Shown: one piece after another, positions 5,711 through 11,575 of the stretch
Position numbering within the stretch: position 1 is the first letter of the stretch
How the letters are laid out: every line of letters starts with the position of its first letter
DNA from: Bacteroidales bacterium
GTDB taxonomy: Bacteria > Bacteroidota > Bacteroidia > Bacteroidales > Bacteroidaceae
DNA: 11,575 nt
Direction: 5' to 3'
NCBI GenBank assembly: GCA_004558535.1
Contig: SFCP01000071.1
Span: 1 to 11,575, forward strand
Translations under genes and position numbers: made by a program
Notes under the pieces: model-generated
Told to the model about the DNA's origin: nothing
What the model saw: only the letters and a program-made list of their open reading frames with translations
The model's database searches: none

Positions 5711-6817
5711 ATGAAGGATTTTACCTCTCCACTAAGTGCCACAGAGAACCGCACCCAGCGCAACGAAGTGCTCGATGCGGTGGCCGGACTGCTGATTTTA
5801 CACATGATATTGGGACATATCATGGCCTGGTCCTACCTGAAGAAGACCGATCTCTATGCTTGGATGGACGTGCTCTTCTTTTTCATGCCCTGGTTCTTCT
5901 TCAAGTCCGGCCAGTTCCACCGCGACGGCCACTATCTGCGTCAGCTGCTTTCCTCCGCGCGGCGCCTGCTCATCCCCTACGTGGTCTTTTCGTTGGCAGG
6001 TTATGCCGTGAAGTGCTACACCCTCTCTTTGCACAACGATTTCTCGGTGCATTTGACCAGGGTATGGACGAAGTTCAGCCACGAGGGCGTCCTGCCGGGC
6101 AACGGGCCGCTTTGGTTCCTGCTGGTGCTCTTTGTGGCGCGCCAGGTCTATTCCCTCTGTCCCCATCGGGCCCGTGTGCCATTGCTGGCGGTCGCCATCT
6201 TGGGCGCCTTTGCCCTACAGCATTTTTTTAGTGTGACCGACCCCATCTATCCGGCCTCGCTGTGCACGGGATTGTTCTTTTACGGCCTCGGACATCAGTT
6301 GCGCGACGTGCCCCGCACGCCATCGTTCGTGCTGACGGCTTTTTTGTTGTACGCAGGGATTTGTTTGGTGCAATTATCCACGCTCGACATGCGCACCAAT
6401 CTCCTTTATCGTGGCCATTTCATGCTGTGGGCCCTCGCCGCAGCCGGCGGTATTCTCAGCATCAACGCCCTGTTTGCCGCCTTGCCCGGGTGGTTGCTGC
6501 TACCCCTGCGGTGGGTGGGGCGCAACAGCATGTCGTTCTATGTGACCCACATGATATGGATCACTGCCGCGAAGTTTGTGTTGATGAAGCGGCTCGGCTG
6601 CACCGACCATGTCCACTTGGCATGGGGTCTTGTGGCGGTGTGCGTCGTGGTACTGCCGCTCCAGGCCCTCCTCTTCCGCCTGCCCGTGCTCCATTTGCTG
6701 ATGGGCGAGAAGGTTCGCCGGCGCCGGCAGTGTCCGAAGCCTGTCCCCGCGCAGGAGCCCCCTACTGCGGAGCCGTCGACGGCTTCCCGGCCGGAGTCGC
6801 CGGGCTGTACGCCCTAA
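5711..6817 (+). CDS. Acyltransferase family 3 membrane protein (O-acetyltransferase type)
   Basis: A 368-aa multi-pass inner-membrane protein of the Acyl_transf_3 type, which transfers acyl (usually acetyl) groups from a cytoplasmic donor onto sugars or lipids of the envelope. Supporting features are the N-terminal R-NEVLDAVAGLLILHMILGH segment (Arg17 to His31/His36, the family's Arg-x10-His region), about ten hydrophobic helices, the GPLWFLLVLF motif (132-141) typical of the family, and RNSMSFYVTHMIW (271-283), equivalent to the conserved 'N-S-x-x-x-Y-x-x-H' helix near the end. The tail after about 335 is basic then proline-rich and probably cytoplasmic. The ATG at 5711 is used because the open frame upstream runs through the terminator hairpin and the end of the previous gene. 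The acceptor is unknown; no glycan-biosynthesis genes are adjacent. Confidence 0.85.
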   Translation: MKDFTSPLSATENRTQRNEVLDAVAGLLILHMILGHIMAWSYLKKTDLYAWMDVLFFFMPWFFFKSGQFHRDGHYLRQLLSSARRLLIPYVVFSLAGYAVKCYTLSLHNDFSVHLTRVWTKFSHEGVLPGNGPLWFLLVLFVARQVYSLCPHRARVPLLAVAILGAFALQHFFSVTDPIYPASLCTGLFFYGLGHQLRDVPRTPSFVLTAFLLYAGICLVQLSTLDMRTNLLYRGHFMLWALAAAGGILSINALFAALPGWLLLPLRWVGRNSMSFYVTHMIWITAAKFVLMKRLGCTDHVHLAWGLVAVCVVVLPLQALLFRLPVLHLLMGEKVRRRRQCPKPVPAQEPPTAEPSTASRPESPGCTP

Positions 6818-6843
6818 ATGTACCGGCTTTCCGAAAAAATATG

Positions 6844-6851
6844 TACTTTTG
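6844..6851 (+). promoter_or_regulatory. Bacteroidetes -7 box (TACTTTTG) for the flavin-reductase-like gene
   Basis: TACTTTTG fits TAnnTTTG exactly and is followed by C, as often seen. It is 25 bp before the ATG at 6877, giving a short leader of about 20 nt. The -33 region (near 6818-6826) is not a good match to TTTG. It lies just after the stop of the acyltransferase gene, so the two genes are probably transcribed separately. Confidence 0.65.
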
Positions 6852-6876
6852 CGGGGAAACCATCAAACCCTGACAC

Positions 6877-7389
6877 ATGAAAAAAACAACTATTGCGCGC
6901 CTCGGCGAGGAGGATGTCATTCAATTGATTGGCAAAGAGTGGATGCTCGTGACCGCTGGTACGCCCGCAGACTTCAACACGATGACCGCCTCGTGGGGCG
7001 GCATCGGTTTTTTATGGAACAAACCCGTGGCTTTCGTCTTTGTGCGCCCCGAGCGCTACACCCACGATTTTATTGAAAGGCACGAACGGATGACGCTCTC
7101 CTTCCTGGGCGCCGAGCACCGCGACATCCTCAACCTCTGTGGCACGAAGTCGGGTCGCGAGGTAGACAAGGTCGCCGCTACCGGCCTGCAGCCCGTGGCT
7201 ACGGAGTTGGGAAACGTGACTTTCGGGCAGGCACGTCTCACGCTCGAGGGTCGCAAACTTTACCGCACCGAGATGCGCGCCGACGAATTTCTGGACGAGG
7301 CCGTCCGCGAGCGTTGGTACAACGACCGCCCCGGCGGTGGCCTGCACACGGTCTACGTGATGGAGATTGAGAATGTGTGGGAGCGTTAG
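6877..7389 (+). CDS. Flavin reductase-like / FMN-binding split-barrel protein
   Basis: A 170-aa protein of the flavin-reductase-like (flavoredoxin type) family, which binds FMN in a split beta-barrel and passes electrons from NAD(P)H or a partner protein. The segment FNTMTASWGGIGFLWNKP (33-50) matches the family's 'N-x-M-T-x-S-W-G' flavin-contact region, and VAFVFVRPERYTHDFIERH (51-69) matches the 'R-P-x-R-x-T-x-x-x-I' strand-helix that follows. Length agrees with the compact members of the family. There are no iron-sulfur or extra domains. Cytoplasmic, no signal peptide. It has its own promoter-like box and no co-directional close neighbour, so a substrate cannot be read from context. Confidence 0.85.
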   Translation: MKKTTIARLGEEDVIQLIGKEWMLVTAGTPADFNTMTASWGGIGFLWNKPVAFVFVRPERYTHDFIERHERMTLSFLGAEHRDILNLCGTKSGREVDKVAATGLQPVATELGNVTFGQARLTLEGRKLYRTEMRADEFLDEAVRERWYNDRPGGGLHTVYVMEIENVWER

Positions 7390-7498
7390 CCGGAAGGTGC
7401 ATTCGTGTCCCCCAAAACCGCTTTACTGAATTGCATGAGGCAGCCGGCCGTTCGCGCCGGGCTTTCCGCCGTTTCTAAATAGTACTCCGCCGTCGTGT

Positions 7499-7589
7499 CG
7501 CGCCTGCGGCACGACCGTTCCGCGCCTGCGACACGCGCGTTCCACGCCCGCGGCACGACCGTTCCGCGCCCGCGGTCCGACGTCCAGAC
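7499..7589. repeat. 22-bp tandem repeat, three regular copies plus one 25-bp variant
   Basis: Units at 7499-7520, 7521-7542 and 7543-7564 are 22 bp and share the pattern C-[GA]-CGCC-[TC]-GCG-[GA]-CACG followed by a CGTTC end; a fourth unit starts at 7565 with CGCGCCCGCGG and then changes into TCCGACGTCCAGAC before the adjacent 21-bp array. Extremely G+C-rich. Lies in the 519-bp gene-free gap between the flavin reductase and helicase genes. Confidence 0.85.
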
Positions 7590-7673
7590 CGGACTTGCGA
7601 ATGGATGAGTCGGACTTGCGAATGGCCAAGCCGGACATGCGTACGCCGGAAGCAGACCTGCGGCCGGCCAAGT
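7590..7673. repeat. 21-bp tandem repeat, 4 copies (CGGACTTGCGAATGG core)
   Basis: Units at 7590-7610, 7611-7631, 7632-7652 and 7653-7673. The first two share the first 15 bases exactly (CGGACTTGCGAATGG); the third and fourth keep C-[GA]-GAC-x-TGCG and diverge afterwards. It follows the 22-bp array without a gap, and both arrays keep TGCG or CGCG at the same place in the unit, suggesting one array whose sequence drifted or was replaced part-way. The rest of the gap, 7390-7498 and 7674-7908, shows no gene, no clear promoter and no terminator that I can support. Confidence 0.85.
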
Positions 7674-7908
7674 CCCTTTCCCAAAATTGCAGGTTGCTTC
7701 TGTAGTTTAGCTGGCGGTGTATTGGCGGCGACCGTGCCGTAGCTTTTTGCTTTTCGTGAGGAAGTGTGGCGGGCTGCGTGACCTTGGTGAGAAACAAAAA
7801 GGTGGATGCGAGCGGCGGGAATACGTCCCTGCAAAACAGATGCTTACCTTCTTTTGAAACTAATTTATAGAAACTGCCTTTAGCCGGCTGTAAGTCCATC
7901 CCATCCCG

Positions 7909-9369
7909 ATGTTGCAAAAATTTTCCCGCCTGTTGGCGGCTGAATTTCCCCATTCATTTACGCCGCTGCAGGCCGAGGCCGCAGCGCGGCTGGCCCGTTT
8001 TGCCGCCGATGCCGCCGGGCCGGAGGTCTTTATCCTGCGTGGTTATGCCGGTACGGGCAAGACGACACTGGTCGGTGCCCTGGTGCGTGCACTGGTGGCC
8101 CTGCGGCGGCCCGTGGTGCTGCTCGCCCCCACCGGCCGGGCGGCCAAGGTGTTGGCAGACCGCTCGGGGCGGTCGGCAAGCACCATCCACCGGATGATTT
8201 ACCGGCAAGAGACCTTTACCGGCGAGGATACGCGATTTAGCATGGACTTCAATCGCCTGCAGCGCGCCGTGTTCGTGGTCGACGAAGCCTCGATGATTGC
8301 GCGCGGCGAGGCCTTTTCCGGTTCGCCCTTCGGATCGGGACAGTTGCTCGACGACTTGCTGCGCTATGTCCATGAGGGCGTGGACTGCCGCCTGCTCCTG
8401 GTGGGCGACACCGCTCAGCTGCCGCCCGTGGGCGAGGAGGAGAGTCCGGCCCTGAGCACTGCCGTGATGAGACGGTACGGCCTGCGTGTGGCCGAAGCCG
8501 ACCTGACCGAAGTGGTGCGGCAGAGTGCTGCCTCGGGGGTGCTGGCCAATGCCACCCGCCTGCGGCAGTGTATCGACGGGGGTAGCGAAGTGCTGCCCCG
8601 CATCGCCGTGAGCCGCCACGGCGAGGTGCGCGTGTTGCCCGGCAACGAACTGATCGAGGCCCTGGTGAGCGCCTATGCCGACTATGGTGCCGATGATACC
8701 ATCGTGGTGACCCGTTCGAACCGCCGCGCCAACATATATAATAATGGTATACGCGCGCGGGTGTTCGACCGCGAGGAGGAAATCACGCGCGGCGACCGTG
8801 TGATGGTCGTCAAGAACAACTACTTCTGGACCGAACAGTTGCTGGCCGGCCGCGACAAGGACGAGCCGGCACTTCCCATGAACTTCATTGCCAACGGCGA
8901 TACGGCCGAGGTCATCCGCATCCGCAACGTGCACAGCGAGTACGGCTTCCGCTTCGCCGATGCCACATTGCGCTTCACCGACTACGATGACTTCGAACTG
9001 GACTGCCGCGTGCTGCTCGACACCTTGGCCTCGGAGTCTCCTTCGCTCACTGCGGAGGAGAGCCACCGCCTCTACGAGGGCGTCCTGGCCGACTATGCCG
9101 ACATCCCCTCGCGTCGTGAGCGGATGAAAGCCCTGCGCCGCGACCCCTATTACAACGCCCTGCAATTGAAATTCGCCTACGCCGTGACCTGCCACAAGGC
9201 GCAGGGCGGCCAGTGGAGCCGTGTCTTCCTGGACCAAGGCTATATTCCCGAGGATGTGGGCATGAAGGGCTACCTGCGCTGGCTCTACACCGCCTTCACC
9301 CGCACGACGGACCGCCTGTATCTGGTGAACTGGCCCGAGGAACAGACCGAGCCGGAAGCCGAGGGGTAG
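7909..9369 (+). CDS. SF1B DNA helicase of the RecD/Dda type (AAA family ATPase)
   Basis: A 486-aa ATP-dependent helicase. All SF1 motifs are visible in order: motif I/Walker A GYAGTGKT (45-52), Ia LLAPTGRAAKVL (71-82), II VVDEAS (123-128), III GDTAQLPPVG (166-175), IV region TRSNRRANIYNNGIR (268-282), V AYAVTCHKAQGGQW (423-436) and VI YTAFTRTTDRLYLV (460-473). Motif III with GDxxQLPPVG and motif V with T-C-H-K-A-Q-G identify the 5'-3' SF1B RecD/Pif1/Dda branch. It lacks the N-terminal helix-hairpin-helix extension of RecD2 and no recB or recC is nearby, so it is a stand-alone enzyme, probably in replication or repair. Residues 325-345 (IANGDTAEVIRI) and the 360-415 insert form the usual domain 2B region. 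ATG at 7909 is the first in frame. The role is known only by family. Confidence 0.92.
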   Translation: MLQKFSRLLAAEFPHSFTPLQAEAAARLARFAADAAGPEVFILRGYAGTGKTTLVGALVRALVALRRPVVLLAPTGRAAKVLADRSGRSASTIHRMIYRQETFTGEDTRFSMDFNRLQRAVFVVDEASMIARGEAFSGSPFGSGQLLDDLLRYVHEGVDCRLLLVGDTAQLPPVGEEESPALSTAVMRRYGLRVAEADLTEVVRQSAASGVLANATRLRQCIDGGSEVLPRIAVSRHGEVRVLPGNELIEALVSAYADYGADDTIVVTRSNRRANIYNNGIRARVFDREEEITRGDRVMVVKNNYFWTEQLLAGRDKDEPALPMNFIANGDTAEVIRIRNVHSEYGFRFADATLRFTDYDDFELDCRVLLDTLASESPSLTAEESHRLYEGVLADYADIPSRRERMKALRRDPYYNALQLKFAYAVTCHKAQGGQWSRVFLDQGYIPEDVGMKGYLRWLYTAFTRTTDRLYLVNWPEEQTEPEAEG

Positions 9370-9440
9370 GGTGGGGCATCTGCAGTCCTGTCCGTGGGCC
9401 GCGGTGCCGCTCCGGTGGTGAATAAGTCCTTTGTAAACGA

Positions 9441-9478
9441 AAAAAAGCAGCCGGCAGGTTGGGTGGCTGAGGCTTTTT
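9441..9478 (+). terminator. Probable intrinsic terminator of the helicase gene
   Basis: An A-run and CAGCC (9441-9452) can pair with GGCTG and CTTTTT (9465-9478), leaving a three-base bulge (AGG) and a 12-nt loop. The distal arm ends in a T5 run. It lies about 70 bp after the helicase stop and overlaps the -33 region of the downstream etf promoter, so the two signals are nested. Confidence 0.5.
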
Positions 9479-9489
9479 CTGTAATTTTG
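9459..9489 (+). promoter_or_regulatory. Bacteroidetes-type promoter of etfBA (TTG - 20 bp - TAATTTTG)
   Basis: TTG at 9459-9461 and TAATTTTG at 9482-9489 are separated by 20 bp, matching the Bacteroides -33/-7 arrangement. Transcription would start near 9496 and give a leader of about 125 nt that includes the hairpin at 9510-9554. Confidence 0.65.
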
Positions 9490-9509
9490 CCCCGAACGGA
9501 ACGTTAAAA

Positions 9510-9554
9510 AAGCGCCGTGACCCGTGATGCCATCACCGTTTTGTCACGCCGCTT
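9510..9554 (+). promoter_or_regulatory. Two-tier stem-loop in the etfB leader
   Basis: AAGCGCCGTGAC (9510-9521) pairs with GTCACGCCGCTT (9543-9554) over 12 positions with a single C-C mismatch. Inside it GTGAT (9524-9528) pairs with ATCAC (9532-9536) around a three-base loop. The structure lies in the predicted untranslated leader, 65 nt before the ATG, and is not followed by a T-run, so it is more likely an mRNA-stability or regulatory element than a terminator. It matches no riboswitch class I know. Confidence 0.55.
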
Positions 9555-9619
9555 GTCCGTCCGCTTCATTTTAACCTGACGAAGAACCTTAAAAAAATCA
9601 TTTACACACACATTAAGCT

Positions 9620-10495
9620 ATGAGTCTGAAAATTGTAGTGCTTGCCAAGCAAGTACCTGACACGAGAAATGTGGGAAAAGATGCCATGACGCCCGAGGGA
9701 ACCGTAAACCGTGCGGCCCTGCCGGCCATCTTTAACCCCGAAGACTTGAATGCCCTGGAACAGGCCCTGCGCCTGAAGGAACAACATCCCGGTTCGACCG
9801 TGACCATCCTGACGATGGGACCTCCGCGCGCCACTGATGTCATCCGCGAGGGGCTGTACCGCGGTGCCGACGGCGGCGTGTTGCTCACCGACCGCGCCTT
9901 TGCCGGTGCCGATACGCTCGCCACGAGCTACGCACTGAGCCAGGCCATCCGTAAAATCGGTATGCCCGACATCGTCATCGGCGGACGCCAGGCCATCGAC
10001 GGCGACACGGCACAGGTGGGACCGCAGGTGGCCCAGAAGCTCGACCTGAATCAGGTGACCTATGTCACCGCTGTCGAGAGCGTAAAGGATGGCAAGATTA
10101 CCGTGATGCGTACCATCGACGGCGGCATCGAACGTGTGGAGGCTCCCCTGCCCATCCTGCTCACCGTCAATGGTAATGCCGCGCCCTGCCGTCCGCGCAA
10201 CGCCAAACTGGTGATGAAGTACAAGCGTGCCTCCGCCCCCATGGAGCGCCCCGCCGACGGTGTGCTGCCCTATGCAGAGGAATACGAGAAGAAGCCCTAC
10301 CTGACCGTAGCACAGTGGAGCGTGGCCGATGTAGACGGCGACCTGCAGCAGTGCGGTCTGGCCGGTTCGCCGACCAAGGTAAAGGCCGTGCAGAACATCG
10401 TGTTCAAGGCCAAGGAGAGCAAGCGCCTGACCGGTTCGGACAGCGACGTAGAAGGCCTCGTCAAGGAGCTTCTCGCAAATCATACCATCGGCTGA
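9620..10495 (+). CDS. etfB: Electron transfer flavoprotein beta subunit
   Basis: A 291-aa EtfB. Together with EtfA it forms the FAD- and nucleotide-binding ETF heterodimer that exchanges electrons with acyl-CoA dehydrogenases in the cytoplasm. Diagnostic segments are the N-terminal KIVVLAKQVPDT (4-15), NPEDLNALEQALRLKE (39-54), the GPPRATDVIREGLYRGAD region (67-84) and the EtfB signature DIVIGGRQAIDGDTAQVGPQ (117-136), which binds the second nucleotide or flavin. It is longer than the roughly 250-aa mitochondrial-type subunit, like the EtfB proteins of anaerobes, some of which are electron-bifurcating; whether this one bifurcates cannot be told by eye. It has a good promoter, and etfA follows after 115 bp. 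A partner acyl-CoA dehydrogenase gene would be expected beyond the window. Confidence 0.95.
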   Translation: MSLKIVVLAKQVPDTRNVGKDAMTPEGTVNRAALPAIFNPEDLNALEQALRLKEQHPGSTVTILTMGPPRATDVIREGLYRGADGGVLLTDRAFAGADTLATSYALSQAIRKIGMPDIVIGGRQAIDGDTAQVGPQVAQKLDLNQVTYVTAVESVKDGKITVMRTIDGGIERVEAPLPILLTVNGNAAPCRPRNAKLVMKYKRASAPMERPADGVLPYAEEYEKKPYLTVAQWSVADVDGDLQQCGLAGSPTKVKAVQNIVFKAKESKRLTGSDSDVEGLVKELLANHTIG

Positions 10496-10514
10496 TAGTG
10501 TGAAGTGGCAAGGC

Positions 10515-10551
10515 CTTGGGACCAACGCTGCAAGCCGGCCGCGCTCCCAAG
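10515..10551 (+). other. Small inverted repeat between etfB and etfA
   Basis: CTTGGGA (10515-10521) and TCCCAAG (10545-10551) are complementary over 7 bp with a 23-nt G+C-rich loop. No T-run follows. It could adjust the ratio of the two subunits or stabilise the upstream message, but chance cannot be excluded in such G+C-rich DNA. Confidence 0.35.
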
Positions 10552-10610
10552 TACGACTTTGTCGACACTGTCTCCCTCAAAATCCCAACTAACTCAATCT
10601 TTCAAACGCA

Positions 10611-11575
10611 ATGAACAACGTTTTCGTCTACTGCGAAATAGATAAATTCACGGTCGAGGAAGTCAGCTTCGAGTTGCTGACCAAGGGCCGTAAATTAGCC
10701 AACGAGCTGGGCGTCCAACTCGAGGCTATTGCCGCCGGACACGGCATTACCGGAAAGGTGGAGAAGGATATCCTGTCCTACGGCGTGGACAAACTCCACA
10801 TCTTTGATGCCGAGGGCCTCTATCCCTACACCTCGAAGCCCCATACCAGCATCCTGGTCAACCTCTTCAAGCAGGAGCAACCGCAAATCTGCCTGATGGG
10901 CGCCACCGTCATCGGCCGCGACCTCGGTCCGCGCGTCAGCTCTTCGCTTACAAGCGGCTTGACGGCTGACTGTACGGCGCTGGAAATCGGTGACTACGAC
11001 GACAAGAAGACCGGCAAGCACTACGAGGGCCTGCTCTACCAGATCCGTCCCGCTTTCGGCGGCAACATCGTGGCTACCATCGTCAATCCCGACAACCGGC
11101 CGCAGATGGCTACCGTGCGTAGCGGTGTGATGAAGGCCGAAAAGGTGGCCGAATATTATAGTGGCGAGATTATCTACGAAGACGTGGCCAAATTCGTCCC
11201 CGAGACGGACTACGTCGTAAAAGTTATCGAGCGCCACGTGGAGAAAGCCAAGAACAATCTGAAGGGCGCGCCCATCATCGTGGCCGGTGGCTATGGCGTG
11301 GGCAGCAAGGAGGGCTTCGACCTGCTCCGCAAGCTTGCCGAGGAACTGCATGGCGAGGTAGGTGCCAGCCGTGCCGCTGTGGATGCCGGCTTCTGCGAAC
11401 ACGACCTGCAAATCGGCCAGACCGGCGTCACTGTCCGCCCGAAAGTCTACATCGCTTGCGGCATCAGCGGCGCTATCCAGCACGTGGCCGGCATGAAGGA
11501 GAGCGGAATCGTCATTTCCATCAACACAGACCCCAACGCACCCATCAACCAATTGGCTGACTACGTCATCACCGG
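10611..11575 (+). CDS. etfA: Electron transfer flavoprotein alpha subunit (3' end beyond the window)
   Basis: Open from the ATG at 10611 to the last base, 321 complete codons; the stop is not in the window. By comparison with the family only some 15-25 residues are missing. The N-terminal domain (VFVYCEIDKFTVEEVSFELL, and GATVIGRDLGPRVSSSL near 97-113) resembles EtfB. The C-terminal FAD domain is clear: VAGGYGVGSKEGF (about 223-235), GASRAAVDAGF (251-261), the QIGQTGVTVRPKVYIACGIS run (about 267-286) and SGAIQHVAGM, which contact FAD, then INTDPNAPINQLADYVI. It supplies the main FAD site of the ETF dimer. It is 115 bp after etfB, so probably co-transcribed, with a small inverted repeat between. 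Confidence 0.95.
   Translation, partial: MNNVFVYCEIDKFTVEEVSFELLTKGRKLANELGVQLEAIAAGHGITGKVEKDILSYGVDKLHIFDAEGLYPYTSKPHTSILVNLFKQEQPQICLMGATVIGRDLGPRVSSSLTSGLTADCTALEIGDYDDKKTGKHYEGLLYQIRPAFGGNIVATIVNPDNRPQMATVRSGVMKAEKVAEYYSGEIIYEDVAKFVPETDYVVKVIERHVEKAKNNLKGAPIIVAGGYGVGSKEGFDLLRKLAEELHGEVGASRAAVDAGFCEHDLQIGQTGVTVRPKVYIACGISGAIQHVAGMKESGIVISINTDPNAPINQLADYVIT

Noticed and set aside
6262..6873. 203-aa plus-strand frame overlapping the acyltransferase gene
   Set aside because: It is the +1 shadow of the acyltransferase, rich in R, A and P, and runs over the promoter box of the next gene.
7499..7673. CRISPR array
   Set aside because: Units of 21-22 bp abut one another without unique spacers, and no cas genes are present. 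The same reasoning excludes the arrays at 2896 and 3162.
7423..7953. 176-aa and 119-aa minus-strand frames with repeated IRKSGL- or SQVR-type peptides
   Set aside because: These are translations of the 21/22-bp arrays, not genes.
7954..9237. 427-aa minus-strand open frame opposite the helicase gene
   Set aside because: Antisense shadow: the plus strand encodes every helicase motif, while the minus product is His/Gly/Val-rich without recognisable features.
9602..11552. Long minus-strand frames opposite etfB and etfA (9602-10525 and 10695-11552)
   Set aside because: Both are mirror frames of well-recognised ETF subunits with the same G+C-driven composition bias.

Overview
The window looks like chromosomal DNA of a gut- or mouth-type member of the Bacteroidales (Bacteroides / Prevotella / Paraprevotella neighbourhood). 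The reasons are: promoter-like TAnnTTTG boxes in front of several genes, starts without clear Shine-Dalgarno sequences, a secreted protein ending in the Bacteroidetes 'YDLSGRRV...GVYVRGGRKLIVR' type of tail, and an etfB-etfA pair of the anaerobe type. The species assignment is inference.

Left part (34-2712, minus strand). Five small to medium ORFs lie head to tail with little or no spacing and read leftward: a 99-aa acidic protein, a 75-aa protein with one membrane-like stretch, a 215-aa secreted protein, a 92-aa three-helix membrane protein and a 406-aa membrane protein with a WG-repeat-like unit in its soluble half. The block is visibly more A+T-rich than the rest of the window and I recognise none of its genes by function. 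It carries two possible lesions: a frame offset between the first two ORFs at a 9-bp tandem repeat, and an in-frame TGA that cuts the basic N-terminus off the signal peptide of the third.

Middle (2713-3345) is a gene-free divergent region of about 630 bp. It holds three copies of a 23-bp repeat, a very strong hairpin terminator that ends no visible gene, a TAnnTTTG promoter box, and a six-copy 21-22-bp degenerate tandem array that would lie in the 5' leader of the next gene.

Right part (3346-11575, plus strand, G+C-rich). The genes are a 744-aa secreted surface protein, a 368-aa acyltransferase-3 membrane protein, a 170-aa flavin-reductase-like protein, a 486-aa RecD/Dda-like SF1B helicase, and etfB followed by etfA (cut by the window end). 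A second tandem-repeat region (four 22-bp-type units abutting four 21-bp units) fills the gap before the helicase gene. The etf genes have a good promoter and a leader able to fold into a long two-tier hairpin. These genes appear to be separate transcription units apart from etfB-etfA, which together form the electron-transfer flavoprotein serving an acyl-CoA dehydrogenase.

I do not see a clear new defence or mobile system. The items most worth following are the unknown, possibly decaying membrane/WG operon and the three unrelated intergenic arrays that share a period of 21-23 bp.
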